Source: Ailanthus altissimus (Eukaryota > Streptophyta > Magnoliopsida > Sapindales > Simaroubaceae). Taken from it: DNA of 64,000 nucleotides. The stretch spans positions 17,456,501-17,520,500 of the forward strand of contig OX327690.1 of NCBI GenBank assembly GCA_946807835.1, read 5' to 3'. Both the position numbers and the translations under genes were made by a program. This document shows positions 12,627 through 24,250 of this stretch, in pieces. Below the pieces are notes generated by a model that was given only the letters and a program-made list of their open reading frames with translations, was not told the origin of the DNA and searched no databases. How positions within the stretch are numbered: position 1 is the stretch's first letter; each line of letters opens with the position of its first letter.

Positions 12627-14243
12627 ATGGAGGCGTCACCAATAAGACATTTTACAAGAGAGAAAGCAAGAAAAAGTAGAAGAAGGATATGGAAGTTGAA
12701 GATTAAAATCACTTGGAATGCCATCAAGAAAGCACTTTTAGGCTCATTGAAACCTCGCCATTTTCTTCTAAGCTGCGGTCCAAGCCTCAAGCAGCTCTCA
12801 AAAACCAACCGTGTTGATCAAGATCAGAATCAGGTAGCCACCAGGCCTCATCAGCAAGCAAACACACGGAGAAAGGCTTCTAATGATCCCACAAAGTCAT
12901 TAGCTCATCTGCTGCTTGCGCCATATACAGCTTCTGATTTTGTCGACTATGGGGACCACATGACACCAACAAAATCCCCGAAAGAAAACATATCAACTAG
13001 ATGGCAAGAGCTTCATGCCTTGCAAAACTGGGATGGCCTTGTTGATCCACTCCATCCCTGGCTTCGACGAGAGATAATCAAGTATGGAGAATTTGTAGAA
13101 GCAACATACGATGCCTTTGATTTCGATCCCTTATCGGAGTTTTGTGGGAGCAGTAGATATAACCGGCACAAGATCTTCCAAGAATTGGGCCTTGTTGATC
13201 ATGGTTACAAGGTGACTAAGTACATTTATGCAATGTCTCATGTAGACGTGCCTAAATGGTTTGAGAGGTCGCAATTGGGATGTACTTGGAGCAAAGATTC
13301 AAATTGGATGGGGTTTGTTGCTGTGAGCAATGACAAAGAATCACAAAGAATTGGAAGAAGAGACATTGTTGTGGCATGGCGGGGCACGGTGGCGCCAACC
13401 GAGTGGTTCACAGACTTGAAAGCAAAGCTAGAGCATTTCGCGGGCAAAAATATTAAAGTTCAACAGGGGTTTCTCAGCATTTACACATCCAAGGATGATG
13501 ATACAAGATACAATAAGTTGAGTGCGTCAGATCAGGTCATGGGAGAATTGCACAGGCTGGTGGATTTTTTCGAAGGAAGAGGTGAACAAGTGAGCTTGAC
13601 AATAACTGGCCATAGCCTGGGAGGAGCGTTGGCTCTACTCAATGCATATCAAGCTGCAATTTCGATTCCTGGTGTTTTCATTAGTGTCATTTCTTTTGGA
13701 GCACCAAGAGTTGGCAACTTGGCTTTCAAGGAGAAGCTCAATGAATTGGGAGTCAAGACACTTCGTGTTGTTGTCAAGCAAGATCTAGTCCCAAAACTTC
13801 CTGGAATTCTTTTCAACAAGATTCTTCGCAAGCTTAACCCCATTACTCAGAGATTGAATTGGGTTTACAGGCACGTTGGGACACAACTGAAGCTTGATAG
13901 GTGTATGTCACCATATTTGAAACAAGATATTGATTTCTCAGGGTGTCACAATTTGGAACTTTATCTTCATCTCTTGGATGGATTCCATAGCAAGAAATCG
14001 AAGTTCCGGTGGAATGCAAGAAGAGATCTTGCTTTGGTGAATAAGAGTAGTGACATGCTGATAGAGGAGCTGAAGATCCCAGAGTATTGGTACCAGCTTC
14101 CTCATAAGGGGCTTGTTTTAAACAAGCATGGAAGATGGGTGAAACCTGGAAGAGAACCTGAAGACATTCCTTCTCCATTTGGTACTGAAGTGTCTACTCA
14201 TACGCTCTTCAATGAGCACCAGAAATTACAAGCCTCTTTTTGA
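12627..14243 (+). CDS. Class I phospholipase A1, plastid-type (DAD1-like)
   Basis: An intronless 538-aa gene. It should release the sn-1 fatty acid from plastid glycerolipids, the family step that feeds oxylipin and jasmonate synthesis. Residues 1 to about 75 are basic, Ser-rich and poor in acids, as in a chloroplast transit peptide. The Lipase_3 alpha/beta-hydrolase domain spans roughly 245-445. The nucleophile elbow GHSLGG puts the catalytic Ser at 330. The likely Asp is 386 (VKQDLVPKLPG) and the likely His is 441 (SGCHNLE), so the triad is complete. The WRGT strand at about 250 and the C-terminal PEYWYQLPHKGLV block are typical of plant class I PLA1. The length matches the PLA1-I beta/gamma subfamilies; I cannot tell which without an alignment. 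A TATA box lies at 12485. It has no operon-like or functional link to its neighbours. Confidence 0.93.
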   Translation: MEASPIRHFTREKARKSRRRIWKLKIKITWNAIKKALLGSLKPRHFLLSCGPSLKQLSKTNRVDQDQNQVATRPHQQANTRRKASNDPTKSLAHLLLAPYTASDFVDYGDHMTPTKSPKENISTRWQELHALQNWDGLVDPLHPWLRREIIKYGEFVEATYDAFDFDPLSEFCGSSRYNRHKIFQELGLVDHGYKVTKYIYAMSHVDVPKWFERSQLGCTWSKDSNWMGFVAVSNDKESQRIGRRDIVVAWRGTVAPTEWFTDLKAKLEHFAGKNIKVQQGFLSIYTSKDDDTRYNKLSASDQVMGELHRLVDFFEGRGEQVSLTITGHSLGGALALLNAYQAAISIPGVFISVISFGAPRVGNLAFKEKLNELGVKTLRVVVKQDLVPKLPGILFNKILRKLNPITQRLNWVYRHVGTQLKLDRCMSPYLKQDIDFSGCHNLELYLHLLDGFHSKKSKFRWNARRDLALVNKSSDMLIEELKIPEYWYQLPHKGLVLNKHGRWVKPGREPEDIPSPFGTEVSTHTLFNEHQKLQASF

Positions 14244-14259
14244 GTGTAAATCTTGTGAT

Positions 14260-14710
14260 TCAACTAATTGTTTCCCTTGGTGTATTTAGGGAAATTTTCA
14301 CAAATAGCCTATTCAACTAGTCGATATTCTTTTTTAGTTTTGGAGGTATTAATCTTTTGTGGCAAAAAAGAAAAAAATGAAAATTGAACAATTTTATTCT
14401 CGAATATTTTTTTTAATGAATCCAAAACTCTCTCCCAAAAACAATTCAAAATTAATAGTATAAATCACTAATTTTGAATGTTATATTGTGTAGATTGACG
14501 TATTAGAATACCAGAACTTAAACATAAATATAAAAAATAGTCAATAAATTTGAAACTTTTGAAAATTTTGATGTAATTTGTAGTTTGTAGAAAAGAAAGT
14601 GTGAAAATAGTTAAATTATAAGTAAAATAAGTGAAATATAGGTAAATTGTGTTGTAAATAAATTTAAAATAGATAAAAATAGAAGAAAAAAATCTGACCA
14701 AAAATTGGGT
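14260..14710. other. 3' flank of the phospholipase gene, nothing clear
   Basis: AT-rich sequence that should hold the 3' UTR and poly(A) site. I see no further gene or repeat. Confidence 0.5.
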
Positions 14711-16700
14711 GAACATTGCCCGCCATTGTCAGAGAAGATTCGTGCATGTTTCGCACACAGAGGAGTTGCCCTATACGGGCGCTACTCATACGCGTTCGCG
14801 TGAAGATATGTCTCGCTTGCACGGAGCATACAACCATGTTTTTAATTTAATTTTTTCTTTTTAATAAAAAAGTTTATTAATTTAATTCTTAATTTAAGCA
14901 ATACATTTTTATTCAATTAAATTATTTATTATAATTAATTAAACTTTTATAATTTTTTAATTAATTTTCTATTTTAATTAAAAATTAAACAAATTAATTC
15001 TTAATTCAAGTAATCAATTAACTAATAGATTGATTTAATTATTTTATTAGTTAACATAATATATTTTTATTCAATTTAAGTGGTAAATGTAATAAAATAT
15101 CAAAATACAATAGTAATAAAATACAAAATGTATAAAAAAATATAATATTATTTACAATAAAGTATCAAAATGACAAATGCAAGTTATATAAAATAATACT
15201 TAAAATAAATGTTAAATTTAAATTTAATGTACAAATACAAAATTTAAGAGTATCAAAATGACAAATATAAGTAACATGCCATATCAACTGCTATGCAATG
15301 CAATAAGGTTTTAATATGTCTATTAGTTATGTCTATGCTGCTTATAACGACTACATATATTCTTCGTTGGTTCCTTACCTTGTGATGGAATCTGCTTCTT
15401 TCAAAGTCTCCTTGATTGACGACAGGTTATAGGAGATTGGATGTCAACATCTCTCAACTTTTTAAGAACGATCCAATCTAACGAGTACCCAACCGAATTA
15501 ACTGGGTTGTTATATACACGAAATAAAGACCTAGTCTTGTAATGAGGCGAACAAAGCCCTAATACTATAATCTAGTTTGTTTGTATATTGCAATAGCATG
15601 AGCATAAAGTAATTGCCAAAAATTCAACTTATAGCAACTAAATAACTTTGTCGGGATATCCACTATTTCATTTCTATTTCTATCTTTCATGACAAAGTGC
15701 AAATGATCTACCGAGTAAACTGTTATACGGGTGAACTTATCATTATACTTCTAAACTTTGTAAGGGCTTATTTATCAGAAAGTTTGTCATACTTTTTGTA
15801 GTCCCTTATCTTTGAAAAAATTAATTTTGCATTAATTCCCAAATCCACTAAATCAAAGTAGTCACAAGAAGCCTACATGCATCATTTTTAATAATATTAA
15901 TGCTCTCTGCAATGTTAGTGGTCATGATGTTATATCTTTTGAATGCTCCAATTGATCTAACCTATTTGAAAAAATCAACATCCTCCTCAAAGTATCTTGT
16001 TGCCACTAGTTTCATCTCTCACATCTTCTTAATTTACTCTTAAAAGTCATCAAGGCAATACACATTCGCAGAAACAAAATAGAAAGTCAAATATCCATTT
16101 TTCTTTCTTCTTCTTTAATAGTATCTTGTATCTTGTAACCAAATCTTTTTTCAAGTAATAAATGTATACCTCGTGATATGCATTAAAAAATACCTCTCGA
16201 GTGACTTTCTCAATACTAATGTGTCGATTGAATACAAAAATAAAATCATTAAGATCACTCAAGACTCTTTGGAGTTTGGCCATAAATCATGTCCAAAAAG
16301 CATCATTTTTCAAATCAGCAATACCTCATGCCAATGGAAAAATTTTATTGTCAATTCCAATTGAACAATACACATTATTGAAAATATTTTCATAGTTTAC
16401 ATCCCTTGGAACTAAAATATTAAAGTTATTATAGTCAACATAACTCTTATGCTCGTCACTAAAACTATCTCACCTTCTTTTGAAATAAATAATAATTAAC
16501 TCATACTCTATGAGACCTAAAACAAATTTTAAAAAAATTATTTAAATTGTTCAAAAAAAACGTGAAATTGAAAAGGAGAATGTGAGGCGGAAAGATTGGG
16601 CACATTACGCACGCTATCCTGTGTGAGCGAAACGAGGCTTACGATGAGCCCAATTGGGCACCTCATGGCACATTCGCACGGTGTGAATCAATTGTAGATT
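14711..16700 (-). mobile_element. Decayed Mutator-like element with GC-rich ends
   Basis: A MULE transposase remnant lies between two GC-rich end blocks, about 14711-14835 and 16575-16700. The blocks look like diverged inverted repeats: both contain GAG(G)T(T)GCCC...GGGC followed by a CTCATCG/CTACTCATACG-like stretch and a CG-rich tail. The sequence between 14,835 and 15,300 is very AT-rich and holds nothing recognisable. No flanking 9-bp duplication was found by eye, so the exact ends are uncertain. Confidence 0.5.
15330..16480 (-). pseudogene. MuDR-type transposase remnant with SWIM finger
   Basis: Read on the minus strand with several frameshifts and stops. Near 16,230-16,400 there is a MULE core-like stretch (a PLA-GIADLKNDAFWT segment). 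A block around 16,100-16,230 resembles FPNAYHGxCIYHLKxNL of MULE transposases. A SWIM-type zinc finger region lies near 15,590-15,700 (a CY-L-...-HAIAI segment). The conserved tail about NPV...W.V...RDVDI..P lies near 15,410-15,530, followed by traces of a C-terminal zinc knuckle at about 15,330-15,400. The order of these pieces matches the MURA family. It cannot encode an active protein. Confidence 0.65.
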
Positions 16701-17700
16701 TAGGTTTTTAGATCAACTTAGATTTTATAACCTTATTTCTTTCTCATTTACCTCATTTCTTTCTAAAACTTCGCTACATTACATTTGAATTATATTTTGA
16801 TGCTATATATTTCAAAATAAACACAACATCAAAAAAATCTATTATTTCAACTTATATATAAAATAAAATATACAATATTCAATCATAAAAATATATTTTA
16901 CTTCTGTAAATATTTTACAACTTTAAATTTACTTTTTAAATTTTAAAATATTTTTTCGAGATAAATTTGCTCAAATTTAATTTATTTTGCATTTTTAGCA
17001 TTCAAATATTTTGTTTTTCATTGTATTATACATAAGAGGATAAATACATCCATTTAGTATTCATTTAACTAATAAAAATTAACTTCCTACTTTGTAGTTA
17101 AAAAAAATTAATTAAAATAATAAACCAATTCCAAAAAAATTCCCCTTATTTTAAGTGTGATTTGTAATCTCTCAATGAAGATTTGTCTTCTACCCAAATC
17201 TACTTAATTTTGAGCTTCGGGTACCATAACAAGAAGTAAGATTTCACGATCTGATTGTTAGTGAATCACCCAACGAAAAGGTTTAATTATGAAGTAAAGG
17301 TCAAATATTAATTATTAAAAATAAGTCTCAGGAGAACGTGGTCAAACTGATTATGTACCTGCCAAATTCTCACATTACCCGACGTCCTATACATCAAAAT
17401 CATCTCTTATATGCAATTAACTTTCGGTTCACAAGCAGCTTCAAATCTTCAAAGATAACTTAGAAATCATTTCAATTCATAAATGACCTAATGGCACTAG
17501 AAACCAAATTCACTGCGTGTCAATCCAAAGATACAAATGCTGTCCATTTAAGCAAGAAACCCCCAATACCAAGCCATAAACACAAATTTTGTTTAAAAAA
17601 ATAAAAAAGAAAAAGAAAAACCAGCAACATGGTTCCTACACATATCAACAAAGAATCTATGTTTCAAACAGGTTCGGCTACAAGACTATAAATACCACAA
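16701..17700. other. AT-rich spacer and 3' flank of ERD4
   Basis: There is no gene. The right end, from about 17,400, should include the ERD4 3' UTR on the minus strand. I see no repeat or structure with confidence. Confidence 0.5.
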
Positions 17701-17728
17701 AGATTTAGCGGGACTGCACAAATGTACA

Positions 17729-20700
17729 TCAAGCAAAAGATCCCGGCCGTGAAACATGAGATAACGCATCTTCAAACTGATCGTCATCATGCTTCTCAGA
17801 GTTCAAGCTTAGTGAGATGTAAGATCTGAAGATCTGTTCCATGTTAGGTGTTTCCTTCAGTTCACGGCAAGCCACTTCAAGAGCCGTGTGACAGAAAGAT
17901 TTATAAAATTTCTTGTTACAAATAAAGGCAAAGATCAAGGACAATATAGGAAGTGGAACCAGGAATGGAGTGAAATGGAATTTCTTCGACCCAAAGTAAC
18001 CAAGCATGGTAATCTGGTACAGTAGCAGAGCAGCTACAAGACGGATAAAAATGTGTGGCCACATCCTTCCGTAGCTCTCATATGATGGAACATAAACTTT
18101 GAGTGCCTGTTGTTCAGAACAAAATCCATTAACAAGAAATCATCATGGATTGAAAAAGTACACTTCCAAATTTATTATGATTAGATATGTATAGCATTTG
18201 TGTTGTTAAACATATTTAGTGCACATCATGACAAAAAAAAACAAATGTGCTTGTTATTCTCCTAAAAAGTGAAAATTTTCAATAGAAGAAGAATCCCAAA
18301 AACCTAAGTCATAGTTTAGGCTAGATCCTCATTTTACTTGTATATCAAGTAAATTGAATAAGAATTTAAGTTCATTCCCTAGGAAAATAATAACAAATGA
18401 TAAAAAGATCAGGGGAATTACCTGATTCCTAAGGATGAGCCATCCAAGCGCAAAGTAAGCAACACCAAATGGGATAATCAGAGGAGCTATGACGGAGTAG
18501 CAGAGGACAATTGTGACAATAAGCATATCACCAGGAATTCTAGTTCCATAGCCAAGATCTCCAGGAAACCAAGCTGCTTTCAGCTCAGCTTCAGTCTTGC
18601 AAAGATACTTCCTCTTTAGATGATATATGATCAGAGGAATTATTCGAGATAACTCAAGCCCATAGCCAACAAAGAACCTGAGATCCATGATACCAGGAGC
18701 TAATTAGAATTATTGGTGCATATAATTCAGGAAAGCATAAATCTGATCATTAAAATGGTAAAACTTAACAAGAAACAAGATAACGTATGAAAAATTGACA
18801 AAGAGGAGCAGAGAAATCAAAAGAACAAACAGAAATACGAGGAATTATTTCATAACAAATAAATGGTTTTAGAAGAGAAATTCAACTGTACTTCAATATC
18901 TAAAAGGAAAAGTGAAAAATTGAAAGCAAACAGCTCAAAATCAAAGGGGGCAAGGGGCAAGGAAAGGAACAATAAAATGATAATATAAAGTATAATCTTA
19001 CTTCAGAGCCACATATGTCAGGAAGAAAATCGCATTTTGAGGGAGGCTATTTGCTAGTAAGGTAACAATAGAGTTTGGATTCTTCTCAAGGGACTTGAAT
19101 GTACTGAACAATGTTCCACCCACTGTGACTCCAATAAAAACATTCAACACTGTGAAATAGAAATATTTCCCAGAGGCAGCTCTTACTGCATGGCTCTCTG
19201 AAGGAATCCCCTCAATTTTGGATAGGAACAGAAGAAACTTTGGTAGCAAGGCCAAAAACACTATGAGAGCAATTTGGGGGAGGTAAGCTTCCAACACTGT
19301 CTTCACTGCAGATATATTTACAACTGGCTTTAGAAATGGAAGTATTTTCTTCACATTGTCCAGTGTTGTTAATCCAGAAATAAGTGCAATCGGAATCATG
19401 AAAAATACAACAGTCAGAGCCACAATAACATAAATTACATATTGCCGTATTTGCCTCTCAAAAAACTTGATATTAAGGTTAGACCATATTAGTTCACGGG
19501 ATTCAGGTGCATCCATGACAGTCCATGTATCAACCATTTGGGTGTGAAGACTCTGAGCTGCGGAGGCTGCAGCAAGCCTATTGGTAAAGAAGACCAGAGC
19601 GGCACCTTGTTGCTTCTCTCTGAGAGTGACTTTTTGTTCTGCTTCCAGTTTTGGAACTACTTCATTGATCTTTTCATTATAGTATTCTATTGCATCTACC
19701 TTTTTACCAATGAGACCAAGGAAGCCAATTTTGGTGGTAGGTCTGGTTCCCTCTGGCTTTCCAGTTTTTTTAGACTCTGCATATATTGCTTCTGCACGTT
19801 CAAGCTTCTTTTTGTACCCTTCCAACTCTTCATAAATTTTGTTAACCTAAAAGAATCAGAAATTGAAGCTTAAAATCAGCAAACACAGTGTACATCACCA
19901 CCAAAATAGAACATACCACAGGCATTGTGCACAGGGAGACAATCACCTCGTCAATTAATTAAAAACAAAACATTATGATCAGAGTATGCTTGCTGTACAA
20001 GAAAAATGATGTGAAGGCAGAAAGAGCAAGGGGTGGAGCATTAAAAGTAAAAGCAAATTAAGGTATACCTGTTTGTTGTTTGTGACCACCATAGATCTGT
20101 AGAATGTATCTGGATAGATGGCTTTAAAATATGAATCAACCTGTTCCTTTCGGGATTGACCTTTAGGAATATCAGGCAAGTCTCTTACAAGAACAGCGAA
20201 TTGCTGTGGCCTCACTTCAGGGGATATTAGGGCCTCAGCTCTTAGCTCAGAAACATGTTTGTATGCCTTCCACAACAGATAATAGGTAACAAAAGAAACC
20301 CAGTATGTAGCTACCAGGAATGCCCAAAACCTCGAACTATTCTCCTGTAAATAAATTGCAAAACAAACTTATCAATAAAGTTGCACTTAGAACATTCAGT
20401 TCTAACATGGAATGTAATTGTTCTTCTTGGTTCAAAATGACCATAACAACATTGAGACGTACTAAAATAATAATGAGGAAAAAAACCAATTTATTCACAG
20501 TTCACAGAATGTTCTGTAGCTTACCGTGATGTTTCCCATGGATAGCTTGTCAAGGTCATTAAAAGTCCCATTGCTTATGGTGTTTCTGGATGCCTTTATG
20601 CTATTATCAGTGGCAGCAACTGGCAGAAGAAGCGGTAGCAGAATAATGCCGGATAAAACCATTATTCCCAACACTGACACCACAATTACAAAAAACTAAA

Positions 20701-22257
20701 ATGCTTAGGATTTGTTCTTGAACTAAGACATCAAAACTTTTAGCTATAAGGTAAATCAAGGAGAATCTAATGGAATTAGAAACGCTTCCACAGATTAATG
20801 ACCAACATGTGGAAAATTAAGATTTTTTTTTAATGATATACCATATCAGACAACCTTATTTACAGTTGGTACATTATAATTGGAAGTGTCTTGTCAAACT
20901 AAGAACTTGTTATCAGTGGAAGATCATTCATTTGGAAGAGAATTTCATTCAACCTAGAAATTAACAAATGTGTTCTGTTATTATGTCTTTTATGTCTGAG
21001 GGCAAGATTTTTACCGAAAAATTTTAGTAATAGAAGTCACTAAACACTCTAAAAGAAGATCCTTTAAGTACAACCATTGACATCCTACACTACAAAAACG
21101 TCCAAACTACATAGATGTCTCATTTCTATTATAAAGCAGAATCATTTGTAAAAGAATCCGCCCACCCCCCCAAAAAAAACAAAAACTACCAAGACCAGTG
21201 CTGGTAGAATCACCTATTGGGCTAGCTAAAAGCATTTCCTTTCCTTATGAACCATAACTATGGGACTTAAGAATTGAAAGTACCCTGTTTTTTTTTTAAT
21301 TGCTTCTACAAATATTAAAGACAATAAATATAGATTATGAATCTTGGGCAGAATCAGAACAAGAAAAGTGAATAATTTCCCTACACTTCCACGATTAATT
21401 AAACAATCAAAATTAAGTAAGCAATAAAAAGTAGAGATCAATAAAGATCAAAATAAAGAAAATTATAAAAAAAAAAGAGAGAGATGAAAAAGATGACAGA
21501 GATATGGAGATAAAAATATCAACTTCATAAAAATGTGACATTAATTAATTTTTTTAACAATTAAATATAATATCATTGAATAAATCAATAATATTATAAA
21601 GTATAATTTTTAATATAAAATTAAAAAAATTATTAAGACGCTAATAAAAATAAAATAAATTTATTATAATTCGTTCAAACTTACTACTTTCTCTCATAAA
21701 GAGAACAACCAATTTATAAATGTGATTATCCCTATAAAAAATTATTACTACTATTCCATAACAAAGAAACCTTCCGTCAGATAAGAGAATACCTACTCTC
21801 GCATAGAAAGGATAACATATCATCACAACATGAGATGAATTATCCTCACACAAAAAGACATGCATTAATTAATTAATATAAGAAAAACCAAAACAATCCT
21901 TAAACTCAATAATTACTCGAAATAAACCAAAATACAAAACAACCAAGAAGAAGATGTCACTTAAGCAAAATTAAAAAGAGACAAACCAGTGCTCAAAAAA
22001 ACAAAGTACACAGCAGTGTCCAATCCAGACATGTTAATAACATCTTGCTCCGAAGAAGACATCACTTCCCTGATCCAAGCAAACGGGTTGCGGGTCCTGG
22101 ACCCGCCTTCCCACGGATCCAAGCCCTTCAAGATCCGGTTTGGATAGTACACGACAGTATTGCCGGGTTTTCTCGACAGCCACGTGAAAAGAAGCATCAA
22201 AACAACGAATATAACAAACGAAGTTCCTAAGGACGTCAAGAAGGAGTCGAAATCCAT
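17729..22257 (-). CDS. ERD4: ERD4, OSCA/CSC1-family membrane protein (DUF221)
   Basis: Six coding exons, read right to left: 22257-21987, 20673-20525, 20344-20069, 19846-19002, 18677-18422 and 18106-17729. All introns have GT-AG ends and the phases add up to 724 aa, the length I recall for Arabidopsis ERD4. The N-terminal RSN1_TM part is in exons 1-3 (first membrane segment about residues 8-27). The cytosolic PHM7-like loop follows, with the charged KKLERAEAIYAESKK segment. The seven-helix RSN1_7TM/DUF221 core runs from about residue 360 to 640. The tail is short and acidic. The family comprises hyperosmolality- or mechanically gated cation channels; ERD4 (OSCA3.1) was named as early responsive to dehydration. 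Channel activity of this member is inference. The start is the ATG at 22257, which matches the conserved MDFxSFLTSLGTSF start. Three ACGTGGC cores lie 0.7-2.0 kb upstream. Confidence 0.95.
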
Positions 22258-22634
22258 CTGGGCGTGTTTGTTTCTATTTGGAATATGCTAAAGCTTCAGC
22301 GTTTTAAGAGATGGTTATGTAAGAAAGAGGAGATACGTTAACAGGACATAGCCGTTAAAGTGACATTGAAGAGGAAAGATAAATGCAACCGTTAGGAAAC
22401 TGAAAGCGTGGAAATGGAAAGAACTCTGTTTGTATAGAAGAAAAAGATGGGGTTGGTGGTTCACAAATAATGTTTGCTATAAATGTGAAAATGAAAATAT
22501 CTGGAGGGTGATTGGCTGTTTCCTCTTTGTGGGGTTGTGTTTATTGAAAAAAATTTGTTTTCTGGATTTGATTTTTTTCTTTTTTCCTCTGTTTTTTCAC
22601 TTTGTCAGTTTCATTCTTTTAAAGTAGAGAGAGA

Positions 22635-22665
22635 GTGTATGTGTATGTGTATGTGTATGTGTATG
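22635..22665. repeat. (GTGTAT)n microsatellite in the ERD4 5' flank
   Basis: About five near-perfect GTGTAT hexamers, about 380 bp upstream of the ERD4 ATG. Just to their left is a short GA run. Confidence 0.85.
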
Positions 22666-22971
22666 GTTTATGTGGTGGGAGCGGGTTTAAAGGGCAATGG
22701 TAGTGCAGGAGAGAGAGACAAGGTGAAGGTGGTGGTGAGTGAAACCTTTAAACAAAATAAATATAAAAAAAAAAAGAAAGTGAAGCTGTAATGACCAGTT
22801 TGCCCTTCCTGATGTAGTCCTTGTTTTGGCAATCAAATCAGCTGGCTTCTCCCTATAAATTATACTGTCAGCCCCTGCCAGCAGTTTGTTTTAGACCTCA
22901 AAAATTAATTTATAAAATAATATTATCTATTTATTTATTTTATGTATATTTAAATTTTTATTCGACTTGAA

Positions 22972-22978
22972 ACGTGGC
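22972..22978 (+). promoter_or_regulatory. ABRE-like core ACGTGGC (upstream of ERD4)
   Basis: ACGTGGC lies 715 bp upstream of the ERD4 start codon and is the nearest of three copies. ACGTGGC is the classic abscisic-acid response element core bound by bZIP factors. Its function here is inference. Confidence 0.35.
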
Positions 22979-23125
22979 ATCTGCCTTTTTCTATTTGTCA
23001 AATCATTTGCATGTTATTTATATGATTATTTTTAATTACTTTTTTATTTATAACTTATTTTTACGATTTGCAATATTCATCTGATTTAAAACTCTTGTTT
23101 TTGTATGTATAAAATAAATAAAAAA

Positions 23126-23166
23126 AGCGCAGAAGCTTAACAATGTCATTTATAAGCTTCTGCGCT
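23126..23166. repeat. Perfect 14-bp inverted repeat with 13-nt loop
   Basis: AGCGCAGAAGCTTA at 23126-23139 and its exact reverse complement at 23153-23166 can form a stable hairpin. The left side is an A-run rather than a T-run. It could be a recombination or transposon scar, or a structured transcript; it is too short for a typical plant miRNA precursor. Confidence 0.8.
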
Positions 23167-24242
23167 AGTAAGTTCAAGTTTTATAAAATGATTAAAAAAA
23201 CATTTCATTTAAATTTGTATTATTATATTTTAAAGAAAGATCAAAGTCTCTCTTTAAATTAAAAAAAAATGGAAATTTAAACTTAGGATTAGTGTAACCA
23301 TCATGAGATTTTCAATCTATTATATACATATAATTAAATAATTTGCGTTTATGCAACAAAAGTCGATTTTTTTTTGGAAGAAAAAGCAAAAAAAAAGTCA
23401 TTGAATGTATAATATTATTTAAATTTTGGTGTTTTGTGTTAATAAATATATACAAGTATTTGTATTAAAGGGGGTTGACAGTACATTTATTTATATTTTA
23501 ATAACAATTTCGAATTCAAATCTCCTATCCATATGAATATAGGTAAAAGATGGAAAGCAGTAATTGAAATTCAATAATGGGTCCTGTTAATCATGCTACG
23601 ATATTAATATATGTGCAACAACGTGGTCGACACATATGTATCATGACCCCCATTGATTAAATTGTCCCATATGCAATAATTATGTGAAATTCAAATTTAT
23701 TATAATACATCTGGCGTTCATTTTGTTTATAATGGTAGAAAAACAAATATAAAAATCATAAATTATTGAATAGCACTTTGAATAAATATATATTCCTACA
23801 AATGCTTTAGCGATCCAATTTGTGCAGCAAGAAACCTAATGATATTAAAGTAAGTTTAATTAAATCGGAGATTGATTTAGTTTGAAGCTAAATCATGAAA
23901 GCTAGCATATTTGCAAGGCCCAAAAATGCCCTAAGATCCAAGGGCTATTTTCGTAACTTAAAGTGCAAATAAGGGTATCTTATCCGTTACAATTGTCATG
24001 TGTGATCGTCAAAGCGCCATCTCATTCTATTCCGATTCTGGCTCTGGCCCCTGGCCAATCAAACAATCCACTAGACTCCACAAAACGGCAGACACGCAAC
24101 TCTCGAACATTTTATTGGCTCAGAACGGCGTCGTGTCAGTCCAATACAGAGAAGAAAAGTACACAACGAAAAGCTGTCGACTGTCGTGCATTTCTGTCGT
24201 CCTTTTTATCACATAACTCGTAGACAGTTGAAATAAGCTGAG

Positions 24243-24250
24243 CCACGTGG
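24243..24250. promoter_or_regulatory. Palindromic G-box CCACGTGG (ABRE type)
   Basis: A perfect palindrome inside GCCACGTGGC. A further ACGTGGC lies at 24286-24292, 41 bp away, a spacing seen in paired bZIP sites. They lie about 2.0 kb upstream of ERD4. Whether they serve ERD4 or a gene not seen here is unknown. Confidence 0.4.

Noticed and set aside
19538..19873. 111-codon plus-strand open frame in the ERD4 region
   Set aside because: It lies antisense to ERD4 exon 4, a highly conserved coding exon.
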